The position numbers and the translations under genes are program-made. DNA of 15,153 nucleotides from positions 1 through 15,153 of the forward strand of contig CALXSA010000035.1 of the NCBI GenBank assembly GCA_944390995.1, in the 5' to 3' direction. The notes beneath the pieces are model-generated. The model searched no databases. It was not told the origin of the DNA and saw only the letters and a program-made list of their open reading frames with translations. Source of the stretch: an uncultured Clostridia bacterium. Lineage in GTDB: Bacteria; Bacillota_A; Clostridia; TANB77; CAG-508. Of this stretch, positions 6,204-14,570 are shown one piece after another (the stretch's first letter is position 1; each line of letters opens with the position of its first letter).

Positions 6204-7190
6204 CTAATCAAATGTATCTATTTTTCTTGTAAAATAGTTTGTTTGTGGCTGATATGCGTAACCATCTATTTCCATTAAAGTAAGGACTGGACTTATTTCC
6301 TGCACAGGTGTGTTTAATTTCTTAGCAATTTTATTTATATGGCTAGGTTCGTCCGAAAGTATTTTGTAAATTGGCAAATATTCTCTTGGAAATTCAAAGT
6401 TTTCGTTTTTGTTAGCAACTTGCTCATTCTGCATTTTCTTGACTGAAATTGATGTGCTATCAGAAGATGGAACGTTACTCAAATTTGAAGTACCACTCGT
6501 AGAAGCTAAGGAAGTACTTCCTTTTTTAGCAGGTAAAAGAGTTTTGAAATCTTCAATAATTTGAGAAGGCTTTGTAACCAAAGTTGCCCCCTCTTGAATT
6601 AACCTATTTGGCCCACCGCTAGTGGTGCAGTAAATGCCATTTGGCACAGCATAAACAGGCTTGCCTTCTTGCTTTGCATATTTAGCTGTAATAGTGCTGC
6701 CACCTTTTACAAAAGCCTCTACCACAAGAACACCATCAGATACGCCACTTATAATTCTATTTCGTATAGGAAACTTGCTCCTATCTGGCTCGGTTTCTGG
6801 CGAATGTTCTGAAATAATGCATCCACCTTTTTCAAGAATTTTGTGGAAAAGCCATTCGTTTTCTGGAGGATAAATGTGGTTAAAACCGCCCCCAAGAACT
6901 GCAATTGTTTTACCTGGCTCAGCAATTGCTGCATTATGAGCGATTCCATCAATTCCTACTGCCATGCCGCTTATTATGCAAATTCCCTTTTTGCTGAGCT
7001 CGCTGGCGAACTCAGTTGCCACCTTTCCGCCGTATTCTGTAGATTTCCTTGAACCCACAATTGCGATGATGCAATTAGCGTTTAACAAGTCTATATTTCC
7101 AAGCGCAAACAACTTTGGTGGAAAGTTCTTAATATGTAACAATCTTTGCGGATATTTCTCATCTTCTAACTCTATTTCTATAACATTCAT
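6204..7190 (-). CDS. dprA: DNA-processing protein DprA (Smf)
   Basis: DprA binds single-stranded DNA entering during natural transformation and loads RecA on it. This 328-residue protein has the Rossmann-like core at about 38-215: VGSRKSTEYG (45-54), SGMAVGIDGIAH (74-85), AVLGGG (97-102), FPIRNRIISGVSD (140-152) and GGSTITAKYA (163-172). A Ser/Thr-rich linker (about 222-262) leads to a C-terminal winged-helix domain (about 270-322). It has no N-terminal SAM or HhH domain, being shorter at that end than the longer DprA proteins. The ATG at 7190 has AGAAAGGA nine bases upstream. It lies 74 bases downstream of comM on the same strand, and a weak stem (TTAACCTT with AAGGCTAA) in that gap is not a convincing terminator, so the two are probably co-transcribed. 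The reading frame is intact, unlike comM. Confidence 0.95.
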   Translation of the reverse strand: MNVIEIELEDEKYPQRLLHIKNFPPKLFALGNIDLLNANCIIAIVGSRKSTEYGGKVATEFASELSKKGICIISGMAVGIDGIAHNAAIAEPGKTIAVLGGGFNHIYPPENEWLFHKILEKGGCIISEHSPETEPDRSKFPIRNRIISGVSDGVLVVEAFVKGGSTITAKYAKQEGKPVYAVPNGIYCTTSGGPNRLIQEGATLVTKPSQIIEDFKTLLPAKKGSTSLASTSGTSNLSNVPSSDSTSISVKKMQNEQVANKNENFEFPREYLPIYKILSDEPSHINKIAKKLNTPVQEISPVLTLMEIDGYAYQPQTNYFTRKIDTFD

Positions 7191-7264
7191 AATACACAGT
7201 CCTTTCTAAGTTTTAATGTACGTTGATTAAATTTTAAGGCTAACAATAGTAATTATTTTTAACC

Positions 7265-8116
7265 TTAATTTCCCCAATATTTCCTGTCTAAGCTTCTGTA
7301 CTGAATTGCCTCTGCAATATGCTTTGCCTCTATATTTTCAGTTCCTTCTAAATCTGCAATTGTACGTGCAACCTTTAAAATTCTTCCATAGCCTCTTGCA
7401 CTTAGACCAAGCCTCTCAAACGCATTTTGTACGATTTCCTTAGACTTTAAATCTAATTTACAATATATATTGCTAAGAGCAGGAGTGAGCTCAGAATTTG
7501 CAAAAATACCATGGCTTTTGTACCTTTCAAGTTGTATTTTTCTTGCCTTGTCTACTTTTTTTTTGATTTCCTCAGAGCTCTCAACTTTATCATCGCTCTC
7601 GAGTTTTTGATATTTTACAGGGGTTACCTCCACTTGAATATCAATTCTATCTAAAAGAGGCCCACTTATTTTTCCCATGTACCTTGAAATTGCCTCAGGA
7701 CTGCATGTGCACTCTTTATCTGGCGAGCCATAAAAACCACATGGACATGGGTTCATCGAAGCCACAAACATAAAATTACAAGGATAAGTCAGACTCGCAT
7801 TTACTCTGCTTATTGTAACTTGCCTATCCTCTAAAGGTCCTCTTAAAACCTCTAATGTGCTTTTGTTAAATTCGGGTAATTCATCCAAGAATAAAACTCC
7901 ATAATGAGCCAAACTAATTTCGCCAGGTTTGGGAATTTTGCCTCCACCAATCAAAGAATTAGTTGTAACAGTGTGGTGGGGAGACCTGAATGGTCGTGTG
8001 AGAAGAAGTGGAATATCTTTGGAAAGAAGCCCAGCAATACTATGGATTTTCGTTATTTCCAAAGCCTCCTCAAATGTTAAATCAGGCAAAATAGAAGGAA
8101 TGCGTCTAGCAAGCAT
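7265..8116 (-). CDS. comM: comM C-terminal fragment (AAA+ core and C-terminal domain)
   Basis: The 283-residue open frame begins at the methionine that follows the Walker A threonine in the intact protein, so it lacks a P-loop and has no ribosome-binding site of its own. It keeps the pre-sensor region RSPHHTVTTNSLIGGG (44-59), Walker B GVLFLDELPEF (73-83), the family's cysteine-rich loop with C124, C126, C136 and C138, the SGPLLDRIDI segment (151-160) and the C-terminal Mg-chelatase domain (about 185-283) ending RSLDRKYWGN. No further disruption is seen in this part. Confidence 0.75.
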   Translation of the reverse strand: MLARRIPSILPDLTFEEALEITKIHSIAGLLSKDIPLLLTRPFRSPHHTVTTNSLIGGGKIPKPGEISLAHYGVLFLDELPEFNKSTLEVLRGPLEDRQVTISRVNASLTYPCNFMFVASMNPCPCGFYGSPDKECTCSPEAISRYMGKISGPLLDRIDIQVEVTPVKYQKLESDDKVESSEEIKKKVDKARKIQLERYKSHGIFANSELTPALSNIYCKLDLKSKEIVQNAFERLGLSARGYGRILKVARTIADLEGTENIEAKHIAEAIQYRSLDRKYWGN

Positions 8117-8154
8117 TGTCTTTCCGTGAACCAGGTGCTCCTACCATTAAAATA

Positions 8155-8802
8155 TTATGCCCACCGTGCTGCTGCGACTTCTAGAGCCCTTTTCACATTT
8201 TCTTGACCTTTCACTTCCGCAAAGTCTAATAAATACCTGTGCTTTTCATGAAAAAGTGCTTGTATATCAGCCTTTGTAGGCTCGATTTCAATATCTTCAT
8301 TTAATAATTTTACAACATCGCTTAAATTATTAGCGCCAATAACCTCCAAACCAGAAACAATTGCAGCCTCCTTGGCATTATCTGCTGGCAAAATTACTCT
8401 TTTTATACCTAATTTTTTTGCCTCAATGCACATAGGCAAAATACCATTAATCTTATTTAGCTTACCATCCAAAGAAAGCTCACCAATAAATACGGTGTCA
8501 GATAAGTTCTGTAACTTTATATTTTGGAAATCTAGCAAAATACCGACTGCAATAGGTAGGTCGAAAAATGAGCCTTCTTTTCTGGTGTCAGCAGGAGCTA
8601 GATTAATTAAAATTTTTCTGCTTTGAAATTCAAAACCAGAATTCTTAATTGCAGTTTTTACTCGTTCTTTTGCCTCTCTAACCGTTGCATCTGGCAAACC
8701 AACTACTTCAAAATTAGGCATCCCAGCAGACACATCAACCTGAACGTCAACAAGAAAGCCCTCAAGTCCTTGTAGGGACATGCTTTTTACAATAGATAAC
8801 AT
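8155..8802 (-). CDS. comM: comM N-terminal fragment (lid domain)
   Basis: From the ATG at 8802 this frame encodes 215 residues: the N-terminal ComM domain (LQGLEGFLVDVQVDVSAGMP, GLPDATVREAKERVKTAIKN, INLAPADTRKEGSFFDLPIA, FIGELSLDGKL) and the linker FAEVKGQENVKRALEVAAA. It ends after three frame-shifted residues. It retains a proper ribosome-binding site and promoter, so a truncated product without ATPase motifs could be made. Confidence 0.75.
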   Translation of the reverse strand: MLSIVKSMSLQGLEGFLVDVQVDVSAGMPNFEVVGLPDATVREAKERVKTAIKNSGFEFQSRKILINLAPADTRKEGSFFDLPIAVGILLDFQNIKLQNLSDTVFIGELSLDGKLNKINGILPMCIEAKKLGIKRVILPADNAKEAAIVSGLEVIGANNLSDVVKLLNEDIEIEPTKADIQALFHEKHRYLLDFAEVKGQENVKRALEVAAARWA

Positions 8803-8875
8803 TATAACCTCCATTTATTATATTTTTCTGGAAAATTGGTTTTAGGATAAAAACCATTAGAATTAATGTGACTAA

Positions 8876-8904
8876 ATATTATCATGGTTTACATTTTCTG
8901 TCAA
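8876..8904 (-). promoter_or_regulatory. Promoter of the comM-dprA transcript
   Basis: On the minus strand a perfect TTGACA (8904-8899) is followed after 17 bases by TAATAT (8881-8876). The leader would be about 65 bases and contains a 7-bp hairpin, TGGTTTT (8837-8843) with AAAACCA (8850-8856). Confidence 0.6.
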
Positions 8905-8970
8905 CTGGTTTTTGAAAATTTCGTAAAAATTTGCTTTTGGTAGTGAAAGAAAAAAATTTTAAAAAAGTAC

Positions 8971-8999
8971 TTGACAAATACAAACAAATGTTTTATAAT
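8971..8999 (+). promoter_or_regulatory. Consensus promoter of the mod-res operon
   Basis: TTGACA (8971-8976) and TATAAT (8994-8999) both match the consensus perfectly at the ideal 17-base spacing, making this the strongest promoter in the window. Transcription should start near 9006, which leaves a leader of 120 bases or more before mod. No operator palindrome or controller gene is visible. Confidence 0.85.
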
Positions 9000-9125
9000 A
9001 CGTTTAGAGTTTGAAAATACTATGGAAAAAGAAATCAAAAAAACACAGTTCTAAAAAGCAGCGAAACAACCTATGAAATTATGTCAAAAGCTGTTGAAAA
9101 AACCCCTTTTTTGTGATATAAATAT

Positions 9126-11093
9126 ATGGTGATTATAGAAAAATTTACGCATAAAATGCGAGAAAGTGCAATGGGAAAATATATGGTAGAGAAGCTAGAA
9201 ATGAAAACAAAAAATATAGTTGATGAAAATATAGAAAAGTTAGGTAAGCTATTTCCAAATGTGGTTGTAGAAACTGAAAGTGGAAAGGCTGTAGATTTTG
9301 ATAGATTGAGGCAGGAGTTAAGCGGAAGTATAATTGAGGGACCAAAGGAAAGGTACCAATTAACATGGCCGGGAAAAAGGGATGCTACGGTTCTTACAAA
9401 TCTTGCAACAACAAGTACTTTAAGGCCGGACATAAAAAGGTCAGTCGACTTTGAACACACCAAGAATATATTTATAGAAGGTGATAATTTAGAGGCGCTT
9501 AAGGTTATACAGGAGTCGTATCTGAATAGTATTGACGTAATATATATAGACCCACCGTACAATACAGGAAATGACTATGTGTATAGGGATAATTTCAATA
9601 GGAAATCTAGTGAAGAATTAATTGCGTCAGGGCAGATGGATGAAGATGGAAATCAACTTATAGCAAACAGGCGTGGAGAGGGCAAGTATCATAGTAATTG
9701 GCTTAGCATGATTTATTCTAGAATTAAAATATCTAGAAAACTTCTTGCGCCAACCGGAATTTTATTCATTAGCATTGATGATAATGAGCTATATAACCTA
9801 AAAAATATATGTGACGAGATTTATGGTATGCATAATTTTATTGCCTGCTGCACAAGGATTTCTAAAAGAACCTCTAACAAAGGTAATTTCTTTAAGCCTA
9901 CAAAAGACTACGTTCTAGTTTATGCCAGAGATATAGCAAATATAGACTGGAAATTCGGAGTGGAAAATAAAGTAAATGAAAAAGAATATATATATGAGGA
10001 TGAAAAGGGAAAATATAAGAAAAATGGTGCGTCGTTGTATCAGCCTTCATTAGATACAAGGCCAAACCAAAGATATTATATTGAGTGTCCAGACGGCAGC
10101 TTTATTATTCCGCCTGGGGATGTGTTCCCAGAGGAAAAGAAGGATGGCGCTAGAGTTAAGCCAGCTTCTAGTAATGATAAATGTTGGAGATGGTCGGCTG
10201 AAACTTATTTGAAAAATAAGGATAAGTTAATGTTCACAAAGGCTAGTAATAATTGTCCTTTGCTTGACAGCGAGGGAAAACCTGCAAAATGGAATGTTTA
10301 TGATAAGGTATATTTAGACGACAAAAAAGATGAAACACTTTTGCCAGAAGATGTTATTTATGACTATGTGAACTCTCAAGGAACAAAGGAAATCTTGTCG
10401 TTGGACCTAAATTTTTCGTTTGCAAAACCAGTAGGACTAGTAAAGTATTTAATTAAATTAACTAAACTAAAAAATGATATAACAGTACTTGATTTCTTTG
10501 GAGGCTCGGGAACTACTGCACAAGCGGTTATGGAGCTAAATGCAGAGGATAATGGCAAAAGGAAATTTATAATAGTGCAATATCCAGAAAAAGCTGAGGA
10601 CAGAGAATATAAAACGATTTCTGAATTATCAGAAACTAGAATAGGAAAAGTTGCTAAGAAAATAAAAGAACAAAATGAGAAAATTGATTGTGGGTTTAGA
10701 ATGTATAGGGTATCTTCTTCAAACATGAAGGATGTATATTATGAGCCAGGCAAAATAAAGCAATCTCAATTAATAGATTTGGTATCTAATGTAAAAGAAG
10801 ACAGGACACCAGAAGACTTATTAACGCAAGTAATGCTAGATTTAGGTTTAAAATTAGATTTGGATATTGAAGAAAAAACTATTGAAAAGAACAAAGTGTA
10901 TTTTGTAGGTGATAAATCTCTTGTAGCTTGCTTCGATAAGGAAATAGACGGAAAGGTTTTGGAAGTAATGTGCAAGGCAAAACCTCAAAAGATTGCGTTT
11001 CAAGAGAGTTCGTTCAAGGATGATTGCGACAAAATAAACTTTTCTGAAATAGCAAAAAAATTGTCACCTAAAACTTCAATATATGTAATATAA
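9126..11093 (+). CDS. mod: Type III restriction-modification DNA methyltransferase (Mod)
   Basis: Mod recognises a short asymmetric site, methylates adenine on one strand, and guides the Res subunit. The order of motifs is that of a beta-class N6-adenine methyltransferase: catalytic DPPYNTG begins at D142, followed by a long variable target-recognition region (about 190-430, including PTKDYVLVYAR), then the AdoMet-binding DFFGGSGTTA at 456-465. IFIEGDNLEALKVIQESY before DPPY and EGPKERYQLTWPGKR near the N-terminus are typical. At 655 residues the length is normal. The start is uncertain: none of the ATGs at 9126, 9156, 9171 or 9183 has a good ribosome-binding site, and family members usually begin close to the MVEKLEMKTKN segment (9183). 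The res gene follows after 33 bases, so the two form an operon. Confidence 0.93.
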   Translation: MVIIEKFTHKMRESAMGKYMVEKLEMKTKNIVDENIEKLGKLFPNVVVETESGKAVDFDRLRQELSGSIIEGPKERYQLTWPGKRDATVLTNLATTSTLRPDIKRSVDFEHTKNIFIEGDNLEALKVIQESYLNSIDVIYIDPPYNTGNDYVYRDNFNRKSSEELIASGQMDEDGNQLIANRRGEGKYHSNWLSMIYSRIKISRKLLAPTGILFISIDDNELYNLKNICDEIYGMHNFIACCTRISKRTSNKGNFFKPTKDYVLVYARDIANIDWKFGVENKVNEKEYIYEDEKGKYKKNGASLYQPSLDTRPNQRYYIECPDGSFIIPPGDVFPEEKKDGARVKPASSNDKCWRWSAETYLKNKDKLMFTKASNNCPLLDSEGKPAKWNVYDKVYLDDKKDETLLPEDVIYDYVNSQGTKEILSLDLNFSFAKPVGLVKYLIKLTKLKNDITVLDFFGGSGTTAQAVMELNAEDNGKRKFIIVQYPEKAEDREYKTISELSETRIGKVAKKIKEQNEKIDCGFRMYRVSSSNMKDVYYEPGKIKQSQLIDLVSNVKEDRTPEDLLTQVMLDLGLKLDLDIEEKTIEKNKVYFVGDKSLVACFDKEIDGKVLEVMCKAKPQKIAFQESSFKDDCDKINFSEIAKKLSPKTSIYVI

Positions 11094-11126
11094 GTTCTCT
11101 GTCGTAGGAAAGGAATAGGTTTATAG

Positions 11127-14100
11127 ATGAAACTTAAATTCAAAAAACAACAATATCAAGAAAATGCAATACAATCTGTGGTAAAATGCTTTGAAGGTCA
11201 ACCAAAAGGCAATAGAGTTAGTGTGCTTGAAAAAAGAAAAGTAACAATAAACGAAGGCACCAAATGGGAAGAAACCATAGAGGAGGACTTTGTTGTATGT
11301 GGAAATAAAAGTATAGAGCTAACAGAAAGAGAAATGAGGAATAATATTAGGAAAGTCCAAAGGCAAAACAATTTGCCATATACGGACGACCAGAGAATAG
11401 ACAATTTTTCAATTGAAATGGAGACTGGCACAGGAAAAACATATACATATATTAAAACAATGTATGAGCTCAACAAAGAATATGGCTGGAGCAAATTCAT
11501 TGTAATGGTGCCAAGTATAGCAATTAGAGAGGGCGTTTTGAAATCATTCCAAATTACAGAAGACCATTTTCAAGAGTTGTACAACAAAAAAATAAGGTAC
11601 TTTGTATATGACTCGAAGAAATCTTCTAACATTGCTAATATTAGCAACTTTGCCGAAGACTATGACATTCAGGTAATGATAATAAATTATCAAGCCTTCA
11701 ATAGCGAGGAAAAGGTAAGAGGAGAGGCTAACAGAAGAATTTATAAAGAATTAGACGAACTACAATCAAGAAGACCAATAGATGTTATAAATAGCGTAAA
11801 CCCAATAATAATATTGGACGAGCCACAAAAAATAGCGGACAGAACAGAGGAAAAGTTAAAATCATTTAGCCCACTTTTTACTCTAAGATATTCTGCAACA
11901 CATAAGAAAAACAAAAAATATAATATGATATATAGACTTGATGCAGTTGATGCGTATAATCAAAAATTGGTAAAAAAAATAAATGTAAAAGGCATCGAAG
12001 TAATGCACGATAGGCCGGAAGATGCGTATTTATACTTAGAAGGAGTAAATATTAGCACAAAAAAACCTGTGGCTAGAATGGAAATAGAAATAAAACTAAA
12101 AAACGGAATAAAAAGAGAAATAAGAAACTTAGAAGTTGGAGATGATTTATACAAAATATCTGGAGGAATACAAGGATATAAAGGATATATAATAAGTGAA
12201 ATTGACGCCACAAATGCAAGCTTTGACAAAGTCTCTTTTGTAAATGGGAGAGAAATATGCACAGGCCAAGTATTTGGAGACAACACTGAAAAATATATGG
12301 CGAGAATACAAATACGAGAAACTATAAAGGAACACTTCGAAAAAGAGCGAGAATATAGTAAGCTTAAAATTAAAGTACTATCACTGTTTTTCATTGACGA
12401 AGTTGCAAAATATAAAATATATGACGAGCAAAAAGAACCACATGATGGTGAATATGCGAAAATTTTTGAGGAAGAATATAACAAAATATTTGACGAATAC
12501 TATCAAAGTAGCGATGAGGACTATAGAAAATATTTAGACTCACTTAAAGGAGAAAAGGTGCACGCTGGATATTTTTCAATAGACAAAAAAGCATCCCAAG
12601 GCAAAAACAAAAATGAGATGGTGTATGTGGACTCAACAGTAGATAGCAAAAAAAATGATATAAGCTCTGATGTCGACGCATATGATTTAATAATGAAAGA
12701 TAAAGAAAGACTGCTTTCATTTGAAGAACCAGTTAGATTTATATTTTCACATTCAGCACTAAGAGAAGGATGGGACAACCCAAACATATTTCAAATTTGC
12801 ACATTGAAAAAAAGTAATTCAGAAATAAGCAAAAGACAGGAAATAGGCCGTGGCCTTCGTATATGCGTAAATAGCGATGGAGACAGAATGGATTTGCCTA
12901 TATTAGACGACGACTTTTTCAATATAAATAACTTGACTGTTGTAGCAAGCGAAAGCTATCAAGCATTTGCTAGTGCAGTTCAAAAAGACATAGCAGAAGG
13001 GCTAGATAGAGAAGTTGCAAAAATTTTGGTCCAAGACGTATTGGAAGGGAAACACTTAAAAAATGAGCAAGGAAAAGAAATGGTAATAGACCAAGGCATA
13101 TATATGCAAATTCTTATCAATTGCATACAAAACCAATACGTAGACGAAAATGGAAATATAACACAGAAATTTAAAAATGAAATAGAAGAAAATAATATAA
13201 AAATTCCGGATGTGATGCAAGAATTCAAAACAGAATATATTTTGCTCATGAAAAAAACATTTACCACATTTAGCGTACCAATTGGCGACAAAAACAAAAA
13301 CGACATAAAAGCATTAGAGCCAAACGATAATTTCCAGAAAGAAAGTTTTCAGGAATTATGGAATATGCTAAAAGCAAAAACAGTATATAGCGTTGACTTT
13401 GACTCAAAAGAACTCATACATAGAGCTGTTGAGGCACTCAATGAAAAACTAAAAATAAATAGACTAAGAATAAAAATTACTACAGGAGAGCAAAATGAGC
13501 ATATTACTGCCGAACAATTAAGAAAAGCAACTGCAATGACAGAAACCCAAACCAAAACCGAAATATTTGAAGAAAGCGTAAATGTGCCAACAAAATATGA
13601 TTTGCTGGGAAGTATAGCAAAAGAAACCGGGCTAACAAGAAAAACAATAGCGGAAATTCTAGAACATGTAGATGAAGAAGTGTTCGAACAATTCAAATAT
13701 AACCCAGAAGAATTCATAAGAAAAGCAGCACGTTTGATTAATGTTGAAAAAGCCCTAACAACAGTGAACGGAATAACATATAAGAAAACGGGCGAAATCT
13801 ATAATGATAAAATATTCACGTTAAACAACTTAAACGGAAAACTCGGGCAAAACGCTATACAAGTGAAGAAAAATATATATGACTACTTGATAACAGACTC
13901 ATTCACAGCAAGAAAATTTGCAGAAGAACTAGAAAAAGGCGATGTGGAAGTGTATGCAAAACTACCAAGCAACTTTAAAATTCCAACGCCACTCGGAAAA
14001 TATAACCCAGACTGGGCAATAGTCTTAAAAAGCAAAAGCTTTGGACAAGTTTACTTCTTGGCAGAAACAAAAGGAAGCATAGACTCGTTGGAATTAAGAC

Positions 14101-14216
14101 CAATAGAAGAAGCAAAAATAAAATGCGCAAAAAGGCATTTGCAAGCAATATGTGGAAAAAAAGTTTTGTGCGGAGTAGTAAGTAACTACGAGGACTTAAT
14201 TGATATGGCTGAATAA
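11127..14216 (+). CDS. res: Type III restriction endonuclease subunit (Res)
   Basis: Res is the SF2 helicase-nuclease that, in complex with Mod, cuts unmethylated DNA. The 1029-residue protein has the full motor: Walker A in ETGTGKTYTY (99-108), the type III-specific motif II D231-E232-P233-Q234, motif III YSATHK, motif V REGWDNPN (546-553) and motif VI RQEIGRGLRI ending near 579. The C-terminal PD-(D/E)xK nuclease is readable as NPDWAIV with D962, then AETKG with E980 and K982, so the catalytic residues are present. The N-terminal KLKFKKQQYQENAIQSVV is typical of the family. The ATG at 11127 follows AGGAAAGGAATAGG. No frameshift or missing motif was found, so the system looks intact. Coding is very A-rich, like the kinase gene, so base composition alone does not mark it as foreign. 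Confidence 0.95.
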   Translation: MKLKFKKQQYQENAIQSVVKCFEGQPKGNRVSVLEKRKVTINEGTKWEETIEEDFVVCGNKSIELTEREMRNNIRKVQRQNNLPYTDDQRIDNFSIEMETGTGKTYTYIKTMYELNKEYGWSKFIVMVPSIAIREGVLKSFQITEDHFQELYNKKIRYFVYDSKKSSNIANISNFAEDYDIQVMIINYQAFNSEEKVRGEANRRIYKELDELQSRRPIDVINSVNPIIILDEPQKIADRTEEKLKSFSPLFTLRYSATHKKNKKYNMIYRLDAVDAYNQKLVKKINVKGIEVMHDRPEDAYLYLEGVNISTKKPVARMEIEIKLKNGIKREIRNLEVGDDLYKISGGIQGYKGYIISEIDATNASFDKVSFVNGREICTGQVFGDNTEKYMARIQIRETIKEHFEKEREYSKLKIKVLSLFFIDEVAKYKIYDEQKEPHDGEYAKIFEEEYNKIFDEYYQSSDEDYRKYLDSLKGEKVHAGYFSIDKKASQGKNKNEMVYVDSTVDSKKNDISSDVDAYDLIMKDKERLLSFEEPVRFIFSHSALREGWDNPNIFQICTLKKSNSEISKRQEIGRGLRICVNSDGDRMDLPILDDDFFNINNLTVVASESYQAFASAVQKDIAEGLDREVAKILVQDVLEGKHLKNEQGKEMVIDQGIYMQILINCIQNQYVDENGNITQKFKNEIEENNIKIPDVMQEFKTEYILLMKKTFTTFSVPIGDKNKNDIKALEPNDNFQKESFQELWNMLKAKTVYSVDFDSKELIHRAVEALNEKLKINRLRIKITTGEQNEHITAEQLRKATAMTETQTKTEIFEESVNVPTKYDLLGSIAKETGLTRKTIAEILEHVDEEVFEQFKYNPEEFIRKAARLINVEKALTTVNGITYKKTGEIYNDKIFTLNNLNGKLGQNAIQVKKNIYDYLITDSFTARKFAEELEKGDVEVYAKLPSNFKIPTPLGKYNPDWAIVLKSKSFGQVYFLAETKGSIDSLELRPIEEAKIKCAKRHLQAICGKKVLCGVVSNYEDLIDMAE

Positions 14217-14361
14217 AAAGAAGAAAGCATTAATGGAAGAAGAAATTATAATTCATTAATACTTTCTGAAATAAGGCATTTTCTGGAGACTATATGGAAA
14301 ATAGTCTCTTGAGAGTAATAGTGAAAATACAAAATGCTCTTAGTATGCTTATATTATACCA
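14215..14361 (-). ncRNA. Candidate minus-strand small RNA
   Basis: An extended -10, TGGTATAAT, lies on the minus strand at 14361-14353, without a good -35. A transcript from about 14346 would fold an outer stem GCATTTT/AAAATGC (14337-14331 with 14282-14276), an inner 8-bp stem GAGACTAT/ATAGTCTC (14308-14301 with 14293-14286) and a final stem AGAAAGTATTAATG/CATTAATGCTTTCT (14267-14254 with 14235-14222, one mismatch). The last stem is followed by TCTTCTTTTT on the minus strand. The tail overlaps the res stop codon. The final hairpin may instead only terminate transcripts from the acetyltransferase gene. Confidence 0.35.
14222..14267 (-). terminator. Probable minus-strand terminator after res
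   Basis: Arms 14222-14235 and 14254-14267 pair at 13 of 14 positions around an 18-base loop. On the minus strand a U-rich tail (complement of 14212-14221) follows. On the plus strand there is no U run, so this is a poor terminator for res itself. Confidence 0.5.
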
Positions 14362-14570
14362 CATCAGCATTGCGAAATTTGTAGAAACCTGTCGAGGGAG
14401 TAAGAAATTTTGAAAAAAAATTTAAAAAATGATGATTATTGAGCCTTATGTGGCAAATTAGAGAAAGACTTAATGTGAAAAGGAGAGGTGTTTGGGTAAA
14501 ATATTTATTTATTGAGTATACTAGATGCTGAGTAGGATGTGAAGAGAAAGAATAGGCAATTAATCATATG

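Larger units (their letters stand above)
7265..8802 (-). pseudogene. comM: comM (YifB) Mg-chelatase-like ATPase, broken by two single-base insertions
   Basis: ComM is a hexameric AAA+ helicase-like protein that helps branch migration when transforming DNA is integrated. The reading frame is interrupted twice. After LEVAAA the frame runs RWA and stops at 8155. Removing the G at 8166 restores [13 protein letters not shown], and removing the G at 8126 then restores GKTMLARR, giving the expected [24 protein letters not shown] region. Both extra bases sit in the same context on the plus strand (CC-G-TG) and are 40 bp apart; the second splits the Walker A loop. Corrected, the protein would be about 510 residues, normal for the family. 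The start at 8802 (MLSIVKSMSL) is preferred: GGAGG lies five bases upstream and overlaps an earlier in-frame ATG at 8814. This may be a real pseudogene or sequence error. Confidence 0.88.
8815..9125. other. Divergent intergenic region between comM and mod
   Basis: This 311-base stretch holds the comM promoter and leader hairpin on the minus strand and the mod-res promoter on the plus strand. The mod leader from about 9006 to 9125 contains AAAAAA-CCCC-TTTTTT (9097-9112). It also holds three very short ATG frames, starting at 9022 (10 codons), 9073 (19 codons) and 9081 (11 codons), none with a ribosome-binding site. I see no credible gene. Confidence 0.6.

Noticed and set aside
7201..7262. Weak stem between comM and dprA (AAGGCTAA with TTAACCTT)
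   Set aside because: It has a large loop, few G-C pairs and no U run next to the stem; not convincing as a terminator.
8803..8814. Earlier ATG at 8814 as the comM start
   Set aside because: It overlaps the GGAGG ribosome-binding site that serves the ATG at 8802.
9001..9030. GTTTAGAGTTTGAAA sequence in the mod leader, reminiscent of a type II CRISPR repeat start
   Set aside because: There is a single copy, no spacer array, no second repeat and no cas genes in the window.
9015..9116. In-frame stretch upstream of mod ending in TGA, as a possible recoded N-terminus
   Set aside because: TGA is a normal stop in this genome (yraN ends with it), the stretch has no start codon with a ribosome-binding site, and the protein after it already begins close to where family members begin.
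9071..9562. Long minus-strand frame over the start of mod, and similar long antisense frames over res, comM and the kinase
   Set aside because: They are Ser/Phe/Ile-rich shadow frames typical of the antisense of AT-rich genes. The sense strand encodes clear conserved families.
14448..14531. 27-codon basic frame MWQIRERLNVKRRGVW...
   Set aside because: It has no ribosome-binding site before the ATG, and the strong AGGAGAGG lies inside it. It is too short to support without conservation data.
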